57,440 bases of DNA from a candidate division FCPU426 bacterium (GCA_003159495.1 PLPI01000023.1:261-57700), one strand, 5' to 3'; positions 1-7,758 are shown, numbered from the stretch's first letter. The notes: generated by a model not told the origin, from the sequence alone. Translations and numbers: made by a program.

Positions 1-1
1 G

Positions 2-76
2 CGGCGCAAGGCCAATAAAAATGTCATATACCCGGGATCGAGCAACGTTGCGGGGTTTTTCGACAGTACCCAGTAA
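2..76 (+). CDS. C-terminal end of an unidentified gene (partial)
   Basis: The reading frame is open from the left edge to a TAA at 74-76 and would encode about 24 residues ending in YPGSSNVAGFFDSTQ. The residue mix (Gly/Ser/Asn/Phe) looks like genuine protein. It stops just before the promoter of the next operon, as a real upstream gene would. No start or domain is visible, so no function is proposed. It could also be a chance open stretch. Confidence 0.35.
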   Translation, partial: RRKANKNVIYPGSSNVAGFFDSTQ

Positions 77-95
77 ACAACGGAAGAATAAACGC

Positions 96-124
96 TTGAC
101 ATTATGCAGTTATAAAGGCATAAT
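96..124 (+). promoter_or_regulatory. Sigma70-type promoter of the toxin-antitoxin operon
   Basis: TTGACA (96-101), a 17-bp spacer, then CATAAT (119-124). Transcription would start near 131, giving a very short leader before the AAAGGAGA ribosome site and the ATG at 140. Confidence 0.75.
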
Positions 125-139
125 TTGAAAGGAGATTTA

Positions 140-502
140 ATGAAAAAATATCCAATAGCCCACTATCACGAAGGTAAGTATTATCCGGTCGTAGATTTTT
201 TAACAAACGAATTGACGCCGGAACAGCGAGGCAAAGTCAAGACGTATGGAGAACTTTTAGAGGAACGGGGCCCAATGTTGACTCGTCCGCAGGTAGAGAA
301 GTTAAAGGGCTATTCAGATTTGTGGGAATTAAGGCCGCATTTTTGGAATACGGAAATCAGGATTATTTTCACATGGTATAAAAGTCAGCCGGTTTTTCTT
401 GAAGGTTTTATTGAGAAAAGCGAGGGAAAGAAAACGCAAAGGCATTATGACAGGGCAAATGAAAGAAAAAACAAATTACCAAAACAGGAGGCTTTAAAAT
501 GA
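140..502 (+). CDS. RelE/HigB-like toxin (phage Gp49-like family)
   Basis: A 120-residue protein of the RelE/ParE superfamily in its phage-derived Gp49-like branch, whose members usually cleave mRNA on the ribosome. The segment with LWELRPHF followed by a basic beta strand (EIRIIFTWYK) and then VFLEGFIEKS is the typical core. The C-terminus is rich in Lys and Arg. The ATG at 140 is preferred over a TTG at 125 because AAAGGAGA lies just upstream of 140. The frame ends inside the start codon of the next gene (ATGA overlap at 499-502), the usual coupling of a toxin to its antitoxin. Toxin activity is inferred from family and gene pairing. Confidence 0.85.
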   Translation: MKKYPIAHYHEGKYYPVVDFLTNELTPEQRGKVKTYGELLEERGPMLTRPQVEKLKGYSDLWELRPHFWNTEIRIIFTWYKSQPVFLEGFIEKSEGKKTQRHYDRANERKNKLPKQEALK

Positions 503-819
503 AAAAAATAAAAGGCAAATGCAGGGGCGTAAAGGCAGGAATTGACAGCGCTATCAATGATAAAATTTTCCATGAATTTATGAAGAACGAAGAAACACAA
601 AAAGCCTATCAGGATGAAAAATTTATGTTTCACCTGATTGAATCATTGAAAAAAGAAATGGCTAAACAGCATATTACCTATTATGCAATAGCAAAAAAAG
701 CAGGGTTACGGCATCAGGTTGTGGCAGGGGTATTAAACGGGTCGGAAAACGTTGAAATAAAAACCCTGTTGAAAGTGGCACAGGGGTTGGGTAAAAAGTT
801 GATTGTTAAATTTGCCTGA
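499..819 (+). CDS. XRE-type helix-turn-helix antitoxin (HigA-like)
   Basis: A 106-residue protein whose C-terminal half is an XRE/Cro-like DNA-binding domain. The helices around ITYYAIAKKAGLRHQVVAGV and SENVEIKTLLKVAQGLGKKL match the pattern of HigA-like and other XRE antitoxins. The N-terminal half, rich in charged helix, would bind and neutralise the toxin. It is translationally coupled to the toxin through ATGA, with AGGAGG at about 486-491 inside the toxin gene. By family habit it should repress the shared promoter at 96-124. The toxin-first order is the HigBA arrangement. Confidence 0.85.
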   Translation: MKKIKGKCRGVKAGIDSAINDKIFHEFMKNEETQKAYQDEKFMFHLIESLKKEMAKQHITYYAIAKKAGLRHQVVAGVLNGSENVEIKTLLKVAQGLGKKLIVKFA

Positions 820-852
820 AATTCCGCACGGCCCGGCAAAATCCGGACTGGA

Positions 853-876
853 AAAATTACGTGCAAAATTACGTGC
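853..876 (+). repeat. Tandem 12-bp direct repeat
   Basis: AAAATTACGTGC occurs twice with no gap (853-864 and 865-876), in the space between the antitoxin gene and the promoter at 931. No other gene is visible in 820-1098. The role is unknown. Confidence 0.7.
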
Positions 877-930
877 CGGACCTTGCTTATTGCTTTTTTG
901 AACAATTGATAAGATAAACGATTTAAAAAC

Positions 931-959
931 TTGACTTTACCTGATTAATTTACTATTAT
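931..959 (+). promoter_or_regulatory. Promoter of the GH5-GH53 gene
   Basis: TTGACT (931-936), a 17-bp spacer and TATTAT (954-959). Transcription would begin near 966, leaving a leader of roughly 130 nt before the ATG at 1099, which is preceded by AGGGGAG. Confidence 0.7.
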
Positions 960-968
960 TGTGTTTAA

Positions 969-980
969 GAAAGCGTTTTC
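969..980 (+). promoter_or_regulatory. LacI-family-type operator candidate
   Basis: GAAAGCGTTTTC is a near-perfect palindrome centred on CG, with one mismatched pair between its arms. This is the shape of sites bound by LacI/GalR/CcpA regulators. It sits a few bases past the predicted transcription start, where a bound repressor would block RNA polymerase. A sugar-responsive repressor in front of a polysaccharidase gene makes sense, but no such regulator is encoded in this window. Confidence 0.5.
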
Positions 981-1098
981 GAAGAAAACCGGGGCTCAAA
1001 AAATAATGAACCAAAAACCGTAATTTTGTAATAGCTTCTTATTAACACGTTAAACCAGCAACGGTGTGAATGATTACTGTAAAAAGGGGAGATAATTT

Positions 1099-4000
1099 AT
1101 GTTCAATATTAAGAATAATTTGTTTGTCATCATTATTCTATTGATATCTGTTCATCTCCTCGCGGTACCGCAGCAGCTTCAGATTTCCGGAACTCATACA
1201 CAGACAATGAGCGGGTGCAATTTCCGGCTCTACGGGGTAAATACATCCGGAATGGAATATTCACCGGGCGGATTCGGCCCTCCCTCCGGATACGGCGGCG
1301 ACATAAAGCAGTCCATCACAGCCGCCGTAAATACTTGGAATGCCAACTGCATAAGGATTCCATTGAGCCAGGATTACTGGTTCGGTTACGGCGGGGCAAA
1401 CCAGACAACTTACAGAAATATTGTTGACAGCGCCATATCGACAGCGGCGGGGCTTAACTGCTATATAGAACTGGACCTGCAGTGGTCGGGTACGGGTTCC
1501 TGGGGAACGGCTACAGGGCTCCAGGATATGCCGGACGACAACAGTGTGAATTTCTGGCAGGATGTGGCGACAAGATACGCGAATAATCCGGGGGTTATTT
1601 TTGACCTTTATAATGAACCAAGGGACGTTTCCTGGGATATCTGGAAAAACGGCGGAACTACCACCACGAAAGAGGCAACAACAACTTTTCATACTCCGGG
1701 TTTCCAGAAGCTGATTAATACAATAAGGGACACTGGCGCAAAAAATATCATATCAGCCGGCGGGCTCGGGTATTCATGGGATTTAACCGGAATATCCGCA
1801 AACAAACTTGCAGATACAAATACGGGAAATACAATGACAGGCTACGGCATAATGTACGAAGCGCACATATATGACAACAAAGGCGGTTCCAACGAGACGC
1901 AAAAAATCGGTTTGTGGAACACGAACGTGACCGCGGCGGTTACCGCGGGCTTTTGCGTGATGATAGGGGAATTCGGGCCGGGGAGCGGCCAGGATGCCGG
2001 CGGATGCACGCCCTTTGAAACAGACCTGCTTTCATGGATAAACGGGAACAATACCGCAAATTATACCTATAATGCAATGGCGTGGAATTTCAGCACAGAG
2101 GCAGGGCCGTGCCTGCTCTCGAGCTGGAGCGGTTTTACACCGACGGCGTGCCACGGAACCCAGGTTAAAAACTGGCTGGCGGCAATTACCCCGTCGAATT
2201 GCGCTCCGGCATCTACCCCTGCATATTCTCCATCAAGTACTGGAACATTTACACCTGCAAGAACGGCGACCTTCACGCCATCAAGAACAACAACATCAAC
2301 TCCTGTAATTACGGCGACCTTCACACCGTCAAGAACTCCAACGTTTATTAATACTGTTACCACAACTGCCGTTTTCGCTAACGGCGCGGATGTGGGCTGG
2401 CTCTCACAAATGGAAGCTTCCGGTAAAAAATTTTATAACAGCGCCGGGGTCCAGCAGGACTGCCTGCAGATATTAAAGGACCTCTGTATAAATTCCATAC
2501 GCCTGCGTGTATGGGTAAATCCGGCAAACGGGTATTGCGGAAAGGCGGACGTGGTAGCCATGGCAGTGCGCGCTCATAACATGGGCTTTCGTATAATGAT
2601 AGATTTCCATTACAGCGATACATGGGCAGACCCGGCAAATCAGACAAAACCCGCTGCGTGGGCAGCAGACACATTTCCACAGCTTGTTCAGGATGTATAT
2701 AACCACACATATGACGTCTTAAGTACACTGGCGGCAAACGGCGTGACGCCGGAGTGGGTGCAGGTCGGAAATGAAACCAATAACGGCATGTTGTGGGATA
2801 CAAATGCGGCAATAAGCGGCAGGGCGACTGACAGTATGAGCAACTACGCGCAGCTTGAGGCAAGCGGATACAACGCGGTAAAAGCCGTAAACAGTTCGAT
2901 AAAAGTTATCGTACATATATCCAACGGGTATGACAACGGACTGTTCGAGTGGATCTTCGACGGCTTGAAAAATAACGGCGGGAAATGGGACATTATGGGC
3001 ATGTCGCTCTATCCGGACGCCGCTGATCCATATACTACGTATGACCCCGAGTGCCTGACGAACATGAACGATATGGTAAGCAGATATCCGGGCAAACAGG
3101 TGATGATATCCGAATTCGGATATGACGTCACCCAGCCGCAGACAGCGCATGATTTCGGGGTTGACCTGATAAATAAGGTAAAGTCAGTGCCGAATAATAA
3201 CGGCCTTGGAGTGTTTTACTGGGAGCCGGAGTGTTATAACGGATGGCAGGGTTATGGCAAAGGGGCATTTGATAACACAGGCAAGCCGACATTAGCCATG
3301 AACGCGTTTGCGGAAAACTGTGTCGCGCCTGTTATGACCGGAACAATTACACCGTCTCCGGTCAATACAGTGACAAATACATGTACGGGAACAAAAACAC
3401 AGACAATAACAATAACGCAGACACGGACTGCGACACCTTCAATTACGGCAACACTGACTGCGGTGATGACATCTACCGGCACAACAACTCCGACGCCTGT
3501 TGAAACACAAACAAGTTCTGTCCTGCCAAGCGTTACGCAGACATGTACTTCAGCGGTGATGCCTGTACAGACACAGACAATTACCGTATATCCGAGCGCA
3601 ACGCAGACATTAACATCAGCGGCGGTTGAAACGCAGACAACCACAGAGGTTCCAAATGCGACACAGACATCAACTTCAGAGCCGGAGCAGACACAAACAA
3701 GCACGGCATATCCAAGCGTAACACAGACATGTACATTAACAGCAATACCTTCCCAGACACAAACAAGCACGGCATATCCGAGCGTAACACAGACATGTAC
3801 ATTAACAGCAATACCCTCCCAAACACAAACAAGCACAACATATCCGAGTGTAACACAGACATGTACGTTAACAGCAATACCCTCCAAAACACTGACGAGT
3901 ACGGAAGTTCCTGCCGCAACAGCGACAGTGACAACCACGCCGTCACTATCAGCCACTGAAAATATAACACCTTCATTTACGCCGGCTGGCACACCGACCG

Positions 4001-4329
4001 GGACATTTACTCCCGCCGCAACAGCCGGGACTTTCGTTATCACAGATGCGGTAAATTATCCTAATCCATATAATATGAAGTCTCCGCTGTATATCCGTTT
4101 CAATACGAACCGCGTCAGCAGCGATACTGTTTTGATGCTATATACAGAATCTTTCAGGCGTATATTGAAGTTTAATGAAGGAGCATTTATCAAAGGAAGC
4201 GCGGTAATGCAGGTTCCGGCCGAATACCTTAAAGAATTTTCCAACGGAACATATTATTATTTTATAGAGGCAAAAAGTGAAGGAAAAAAAGGCCGCAGCA
4301 GTATAGGCAAAATTATAATACTGAGGTAA
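1099..4329 (+). CDS. Secreted two-domain glycoside hydrolase (GH5 cellulase-like plus GH53 galactanase-like)
   Basis: A 1076-residue exported enzyme. Residues 1-22 are a signal peptide. Residues about 30-360 resemble GH5 endoglucanases: VIFDLYNEP with Glu173 as probable acid/base and MIGEFG with Glu291 as probable nucleophile. After a Thr/Pro/Ser linker (about 365-420), residues 425-745 resemble GH53 endo-beta-1,4-galactanases: VRVWVNP-like strand, DFHYSDTWADP, and WVQVGNET followed by GMLW with Glu559, then ISEFG with Glu672. A second mucin-like linker (about 750-985) holds 22-residue repeats. The last 80 residues begin with NYPNPYN, as in FlgD-like or secretion-linked C-terminal domains. 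Substrates (beta-glucan and beta-1,4-galactan) are inferred from the families. The two catalytic domains in one chain suggest attack on mixed plant cell-wall material. The gene stands alone behind its own promoter. Confidence 0.9.
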   Translation: MFNIKNNLFVIIILLISVHLLAVPQQLQISGTHTQTMSGCNFRLYGVNTSGMEYSPGGFGPPSGYGGDIKQSITAAVNTWNANCIRIPLSQDYWFGYGGANQTTYRNIVDSAISTAAGLNCYIELDLQWSGTGSWGTATGLQDMPDDNSVNFWQDVATRYANNPGVIFDLYNEPRDVSWDIWKNGGTTTTKEATTTFHTPGFQKLINTIRDTGAKNIISAGGLGYSWDLTGISANKLADTNTGNTMTGYGIMYEAHIYDNKGGSNETQKIGLWNTNVTAAVTAGFCVMIGEFGPGSGQDAGGCTPFETDLLSWINGNNTANYTYNAMAWNFSTEAGPCLLSSWSGFTPTACHGTQVKNWLAAITPSNCAPASTPAYSPSSTGTFTPARTATFTPSRTTTSTPVITATFTPSRTPTFINTVTTTAVFANGADVGWLSQMEASGKKFYNSAGVQQDCLQILKDLCINSIRLRVWVNPANGYCGKADVVAMAVRAHNMGFRIMIDFHYSDTWADPANQTKPAAWAADTFPQLVQDVYNHTYDVLSTLAANGVTPEWVQVGNETNNGMLWDTNAAISGRATDSMSNYAQLEASGYNAVKAVNSSIKVIVHISNGYDNGLFEWIFDGLKNNGGKWDIMGMSLYPDAADPYTTYDPECLTNMNDMVSRYPGKQVMISEFGYDVTQPQTAHDFGVDLINKVKSVPNNNGLGVFYWEPECYNGWQGYGKGAFDNTGKPTLAMNAFAENCVAPVMTGTITPSPVNTVTNTCTGTKTQTITITQTRTATPSITATLTAVMTSTGTTTPTPVETQTSSVLPSVTQTCTSAVMPVQTQTITVYPSATQTLTSAAVETQTTTEVPNATQTSTSEPEQTQTSTAYPSVTQTCTLTAIPSQTQTSTAYPSVTQTCTLTAIPSQTQTSTTYPSVTQTCTLTAIPSKTLTSTEVPAATATVTTTPSLSATENITPSFTPAGTPTGTFTPAATAGTFVITDAVNYPNPYNMKSPLYIRFNTNRVSSDTVLMLYTESFRRILKFNEGAFIKGSAVMQVPAEYLKEFSNGTYYYFIEAKSEGKKGRSSIGKIIILR
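3688..3885 (+). repeat. 66-bp tandem repeat coding for the mucin-like linker
   Basis: Three nearly identical 66-bp units (3688-3753, 3754-3819, 3820-3885) encode 22-residue blocks of the form QTQTST(A/T)YPSVTQTCTL followed by TAIPS. Degenerate related blocks extend on both sides. Near identity at the DNA level suggests recent expansion by slippage or recombination. Confidence 0.95.
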
Positions 4330-4491
4330 AGCCATTCCCCGACCGGGGCGGCTGCAAAAAACATCAATCGCGTCAGATATTACAGCAATTATGCATAAAA
4401 CAACAGCACTGTTATTTGATAGCGGTTAAACATTTAAACCACGTTTTCCGAAACCATAACGCCTTTCCTGAAACCAATCAGCCTCCAGAGC

Positions 4492-4520
4492 TTGCATTAA
4501 AGAGTTTATGCGGCTATATT
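4492..4520 (+). promoter_or_regulatory. Promoter of the MORN-repeat gene
   Basis: TTGCAT (4492-4497), a 17-bp spacer and TATATT (4515-4520), followed by AAGGAGGTG just upstream of the ATG at 4546. The rest of the 4330-4545 gap holds no convincing gene. Confidence 0.6.
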
Positions 4521-4545
4521 GATAATATAAAAGGAGGTGTAAGAG

Positions 4546-5706
4546 ATGAAAAAACTATTCAATGTTTTTGCGCCTCTGATATTTATAATCCTTTTTTTCG
4601 CATCGTTTTTTACACGCCAACCATTTTTATCAATTATTATTGTGGCCGTATTGTACTTTTTTTCAAAGGAACTGGTCTGGTTTTTTTCAACGGAAACACA
4701 TCAAAAATCCCCGGGAGAAGAGCCGGGGGACATGAATGGCAGCGGCGAATTTTCCCCGCTTGGATATTCCCCGGGTGTTTACGCGGCATTCAGCGGGACA
4801 ACCGTTGAATTTTTTGACAACGGCAAAAGCGCGGCGTTCTGGCGCCGGGACAACACCGGCAGGGTCATATCAAGGGAAGGCAGGGTAATGGAAGGCAATA
4901 TACGGAGTTATTATTATTTTGGCGGCGCCGGCCGCGCAAAAACATATATAAAAATTGTAAACAATGAATTTGCGGACAACGAAATAATCTGGCTGAGGCC
5001 CAACGGGGCAAGGTACATCACATATGAAATCGACAAGGACGGGGTTTATAACGGGAAATACAACTCTTACTATCACAGCGGGGCTCTGAATAAAACAGCA
5101 TGGCTTTCAGACGGCATGCCGTTAGGCAGGCTGAAACAATATTATGCCTGCGGGGCCATAATGAAAAGGGTGGAATACAAGAACTCCCTGAAGGACGGCC
5201 TTTGTGTCGAGTATTATACCGACACAATGAATACAATAAAAAGGTCCTCATCTTTTGTCGGAGGAAAACTCACCGGCTATGTCAGGAAATATTATATGGA
5301 CGGCGTCAGGGAAGCGGAAATATATTATAAAAATAATGTGAAGATGATGGAAACCCTTTATAATACCAGCGGGCTTGTGGAGAGTGAAAATATTAGCGTT
5401 GATTTTGAAAAGGGGCTGATGAATAACAGCGAGTTTAAGGGCATGAAGCGCCGGATGAAGATGGAATTCAAACTGGCAAAATACGGAATGGAGATGTTCG
5501 ACCCTCGCAGCGATGCTTTCCCAAGGATAAGGGCCATCAGAAGGCCCGGAAGCGCTTTTATCATGCGTGAATTTTCATGCGAGGAAGAGCTTATAAAATT
5601 TGTCCTCAAGGCGGGGTTTAAAAGTTTTGTGGGGGAACAGATGAAGGAAAGAAGGAACGTTGTCAGGGTTTTTAACGCGAACGGCAGGCTTGTAAGGGAA
5701 AAATAA
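4546..5706 (+). CDS. Membrane-anchored MORN-type repeat protein (YwqK antitoxin-like)
   Basis: A 386-residue protein. Residues about 3-48 form two closely spaced hydrophobic segments, so the protein should be anchored with its bulk on the cytoplasmic side. From about 80 to 290 it carries degenerate repeats of about 20-25 residues with the pattern G-x-x-x-x-Y-Y-x-x-G (for example YNSYYHSGALNKTAWLSDG and RKYYMDGVREAEIYYKNN). This is the MORN_2 pattern annotated in the YwqK family of antitoxin-like proteins. The last 90 residues are basic and unassigned. No toxin partner is adjacent. The start is set by a strong AAGGAGG. Function is unknown. A role in binding a protein or the membrane surface is only inference. 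Confidence 0.8.
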   Translation: MKKLFNVFAPLIFIILFFASFFTRQPFLSIIIVAVLYFFSKELVWFFSTETHQKSPGEEPGDMNGSGEFSPLGYSPGVYAAFSGTTVEFFDNGKSAAFWRRDNTGRVISREGRVMEGNIRSYYYFGGAGRAKTYIKIVNNEFADNEIIWLRPNGARYITYEIDKDGVYNGKYNSYYHSGALNKTAWLSDGMPLGRLKQYYACGAIMKRVEYKNSLKDGLCVEYYTDTMNTIKRSSSFVGGKLTGYVRKYYMDGVREAEIYYKNNVKMMETLYNTSGLVESENISVDFEKGLMNNSEFKGMKRRMKMEFKLAKYGMEMFDPRSDAFPRIRAIRRPGSAFIMREFSCEEELIKFVLKAGFKSFVGEQMKERRNVVRVFNANGRLVREK

Positions 5707-5728
5707 CACCTTTTTCAAAAATATCCAT

Positions 5729-5778
5729 GGCGGAGAAAAGTCAGAAAAAACCTCCGCCGGGCGGTATCCTTTTTTTTA
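5729..5778 (+). terminator. Probable terminator after the MORN-repeat gene
   Basis: GGCGGAG (5729-5735) and CTCCGCC (5752-5758) can pair, and a run of eight or more T follows at about 5771-5778. The gap between stem and T run is longer than usual, so efficiency is uncertain. Confidence 0.45.
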
Positions 5779-5812
5779 AAAATCCATTAAAATAAAAAAA
5801 TAAAAATTATTG

Positions 5813-5840
5813 TTGACATTCAATATACAAAGTGTATAAT
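5813..5840 (+). promoter_or_regulatory. lexA promoter, apparently giving a leaderless mRNA
   Basis: TTGACA (5813-5818), a 16-bp spacer and TATAAT (5835-5840) with TG just before it. Only six bases separate the -10 box from the ATG at 5847, so transcription should begin at or next to the start codon. Confidence 0.8.
5824..5838 (+). promoter_or_regulatory. Probable LexA operator (SOS box)
   Basis: TATAC, five bases, GTATA: a perfect inverted repeat lying across the end of the spacer and the -10 box of lexA. LexA represses its own gene in most bacteria by binding such a palindrome. The exact motif differs between phyla, and this would be the local version. Confidence 0.7.
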
Positions 5841-5846
5841 GAGGTC

Positions 5847-6467
5847 ATGAAAAAACATACACTCGACGCAAGAGAAACAGAAGTGCTCAGGAACATCAGG
5901 AATTTCCTCATGGAAAAGGGGTACGCACCTTCTGTACGCGACCTTACAAAGGCCATGGGGTACAAATCACCGCGGTCGATTTCGGTCCTCCTCGAAAAGT
6001 TAACAAAGAAAGGGGCGTTAAAACGCGACAACAAAGGGGAGATAAAACTTACGGCCAATTTCGAGGGTGATGAAAGCAGGGTGGAAACGGTAGACATACC
6101 GCTCGTAGGCATGGTGGCATGCGGAACACCGATGTTTGCCGAGGAAAACATCATTGACCGCATACCCGTGGACGTCAGCCTCGTAAAGGAGCCGTACAGG
6201 TATTTTTTCCTGCAGGCCCGCGGGGATTCGATGGACAAAAAGGGCATCAAGGAAGGCAACCTCCTATTAATAAGGCAGCAGAATACCGCCAGCGAAGGCG
6301 ATATTGTTGTGGCCCTTATTAATGACGAGGCGACAGTAAAGGAATTCAGGAAAGCAGGAGGCGCGGTCGTTTTAAGACCGCATTCATCCAACACAAGGCA
6401 CAGGCCGATAATCGTAAACAACGGGCTTATCATACAGGGAGTAGTCACATCCGTCATTCCAACGTAA
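5847..6467 (+). CDS. lexA: LexA SOS repressor and autoprotease
   Basis: A 206-residue repressor of the SOS regulon. Residues 1-65 form the winged helix-turn-helix (SVRDLTKAMGYKSPRSISVLLEKL). Residues about 80-206 form the S24 protease domain with Ser128 in GDSM and Lys165 in ATVKEF as the catalytic pair. The self-cleavage site is VACGTP, so the cut bond would be Cys92-Gly93. Most LexA proteins have Ala-Gly, while Cys-Gly is the UmuD form. The ATG at 5847 matches the conserved N-terminus. A GTG at 5832 would add five residues but lies inside the promoter. There is no normal ribosome site because the message appears leaderless. recA follows after 39 bp, so both are likely one SOS-controlled unit. 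Confidence 0.95.
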   Translation: MKKHTLDARETEVLRNIRNFLMEKGYAPSVRDLTKAMGYKSPRSISVLLEKLTKKGALKRDNKGEIKLTANFEGDESRVETVDIPLVGMVACGTPMFAEENIIDRIPVDVSLVKEPYRYFFLQARGDSMDKKGIKEGNLLLIRQQNTASEGDIVVALINDEATVKEFRKAGGAVVLRPHSSNTRHRPIIVNNGLIIQGVVTSVIPT

Positions 6468-6472
6468 AAATA

Positions 6473-6486
6473 TCCGGATATCCGGA
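6473..6486 (+). repeat. Perfect 14-bp palindrome between lexA and recA
   Basis: TCCGGATATCCGGA is fully self-complementary and occupies the middle of the 39-bp lexA-recA gap, about 20 bp before the recA start. It differs from the lexA operator. It may bind a protein or fold in the mRNA. The role is unknown. Confidence 0.6.
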
Positions 6487-6506
6487 AATTCGAAAGGGGA
6501 AGTTAA

Positions 6507-7643
6507 ATGAGCGATGACAGGAAAAAGGCACTTGAACTTGCAATATCACAGATAGAAAAACAGTTCGGGAAGGGGTCCATAATGAAGCTGGGAAAATCCA
6601 CAGCCACAAAAGTGGAAACCATAACCACGGGAGCGCTTTCACTTGACCTTGCCCTCGGAGGCGGCATCCCGCGCGGCAGGATAATCGAGATATTCGGGCC
6701 GGAATCATCCGGCAAATCCACCCTTGCCATGTCCATAGTGGCGAAATGCCAGCAGAACGGCGGCAACGCGGCTTATGTGGATGCAGAGAACGCCATGGAT
6801 GTGGAATATTCCAAAAAAGTGGGCATTGACGTTGATAATCTTTTGATATCACAGCCGGACACCGGCGAACAGGCCCTTGATATAGTCGAGACACTGGTGC
6901 GCTCGGGCGCGGTAGACGTTATTGTTGTCGATTCGGTCGCGGCGCTGGTTCCCAAGGCTGAAATAGAGGGGGATATGGGAGACTCACACATGGGGCTCCA
7001 GGCAAGGCTCATGTCGCAGGCCATGAGGAAACTGACGGCTATAATCAGCAAGTCAAAGACCGTGGTAATATTCATAAACCAGATAAGGGAAAAAATAGGA
7101 GTCATGTTCGGAAGCCCGGAAACCACGCCGGGCGGCAGGGCGTTGAAATTTTATTCCTCGGTCAGGATAGACATCCGCAGGGTCGAGGCCATTAAAAAGG
7201 GCGAAGTGGTAGTGGGAAACAGGGTAAGGGGCAAGATAGTGAAAAACAAGGTAGCGCCGCCTTTCAGGGAGGCTATATTCGAGATAATATTCGGAAAGGG
7301 CATAGTGGCTGAGACTGCCATGCTTGATGTGGCGGTTGATAACGGCGTCATTGAAAAATCAGGGACTTGGTACATGTATAACGGAATAAAAATAGGGCAG
7401 GGCAGGGAATCGGCGATAACTTATCTTACGGAAAACCACATTATTGCCATGGAGATTGACAAGAAAACAAGGGAAAATTATTTTATCAAGGAATCGGGAG
7501 CGGTGAAACCCGCCGATGAACCGGATGATCCGGGCGAAATGCCGGAGGAAGACGAGGCTGTGGTTGAAACAGCGGAGCCGGTCAAGGAAATTGTAAAAGA
7601 AGAGATAAAGGAAACGGCAAAAAAAGGCGCGAAGAAAAAATAG
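6507..7643 (+). CDS. recA: RecA recombinase
   Basis: A 378-residue RecA, which forms filaments on single-stranded DNA, promotes strand exchange and triggers LexA self-cleavage. Walker A is GPESSGKST at 64-72. The catalytic glutamate is Glu94 within DAENAMD, where the usual sequence is DAEHALD, so the conserved His is Asn here. Loop 2 and the [14 protein letters not shown] and [13 protein letters not shown] segments are intact. Residues from about 335 form a long acidic tail ([15 protein letters not shown]) that ends in a Lys-rich stretch. GGGGA precedes the ATG. It sits directly behind lexA and ends at a strong terminator. Confidence 0.98.
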   Translation: MSDDRKKALELAISQIEKQFGKGSIMKLGKSTATKVETITTGALSLDLALGGGIPRGRIIEIFGPESSGKSTLAMSIVAKCQQNGGNAAYVDAENAMDVEYSKKVGIDVDNLLISQPDTGEQALDIVETLVRSGAVDVIVVDSVAALVPKAEIEGDMGDSHMGLQARLMSQAMRKLTAIISKSKTVVIFINQIREKIGVMFGSPETTPGGRALKFYSSVRIDIRRVEAIKKGEVVVGNRVRGKIVKNKVAPPFREAIFEIIFGKGIVAETAMLDVAVDNGVIEKSGTWYMYNGIKIGQGRESAITYLTENHIIAMEIDKKTRENYFIKESGAVKPADEPDDPGEMPEEDEAVVETAEPVKEIVKEEIKETAKKGAKKK

Positions 7644-7653
7644 GTTTACCCCG

Positions 7654-7689
7654 AAAAAAGGCCGGCTTAAAAAGCCGGCCTTTTTTTTT
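7654..7689 (+). terminator. Strong rho-independent terminator after recA
   Basis: GGCCGGCTT and AAGCCGGCC form a GC-rich stem with a tiny A-rich loop, flanked by an A run before and nine T residues after. Confidence 0.95.
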
Positions 7690-7716
7690 GCTTTTATGCG
7701 CGCTTTGGTATAAAAT
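7688..7716 (+). promoter_or_regulatory. Promoter of the AsmA-family gene
   Basis: TTGCTT (7688-7693), a 17-bp spacer and TAAAAT (7711-7716), starting in the T run of the recA terminator. GGAGG precedes the ATG at 7759. Confidence 0.5.
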
Positions 7717-7758
7717 GTAACAGTTGCGGTTTTATGAAATATTTAACCGGAGGTTGTT

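Noticed and set aside
3688-3885. CRISPR array
   Set aside because: Units are contiguous 66-bp coding repeats in frame with no spacers and no cas genes nearby.
3252-4043. Long open frame on the minus strand (263 codons), Val-rich
   Set aside because: It is the antisense shadow of the Thr/Pro-coding repeats; the product is a monotone Val/Cys repeat with no ribosome site.
4330-4370. Terminator after the GH5-GH53 gene (CCCCGACCGGGG)
   Set aside because: The stem is short and broken, and no T run follows.
5807-6457. 216-codon open frame antisense to lexA
   Set aside because: It lies entirely across lexA, has no family pattern, and lexA has all its motifs.
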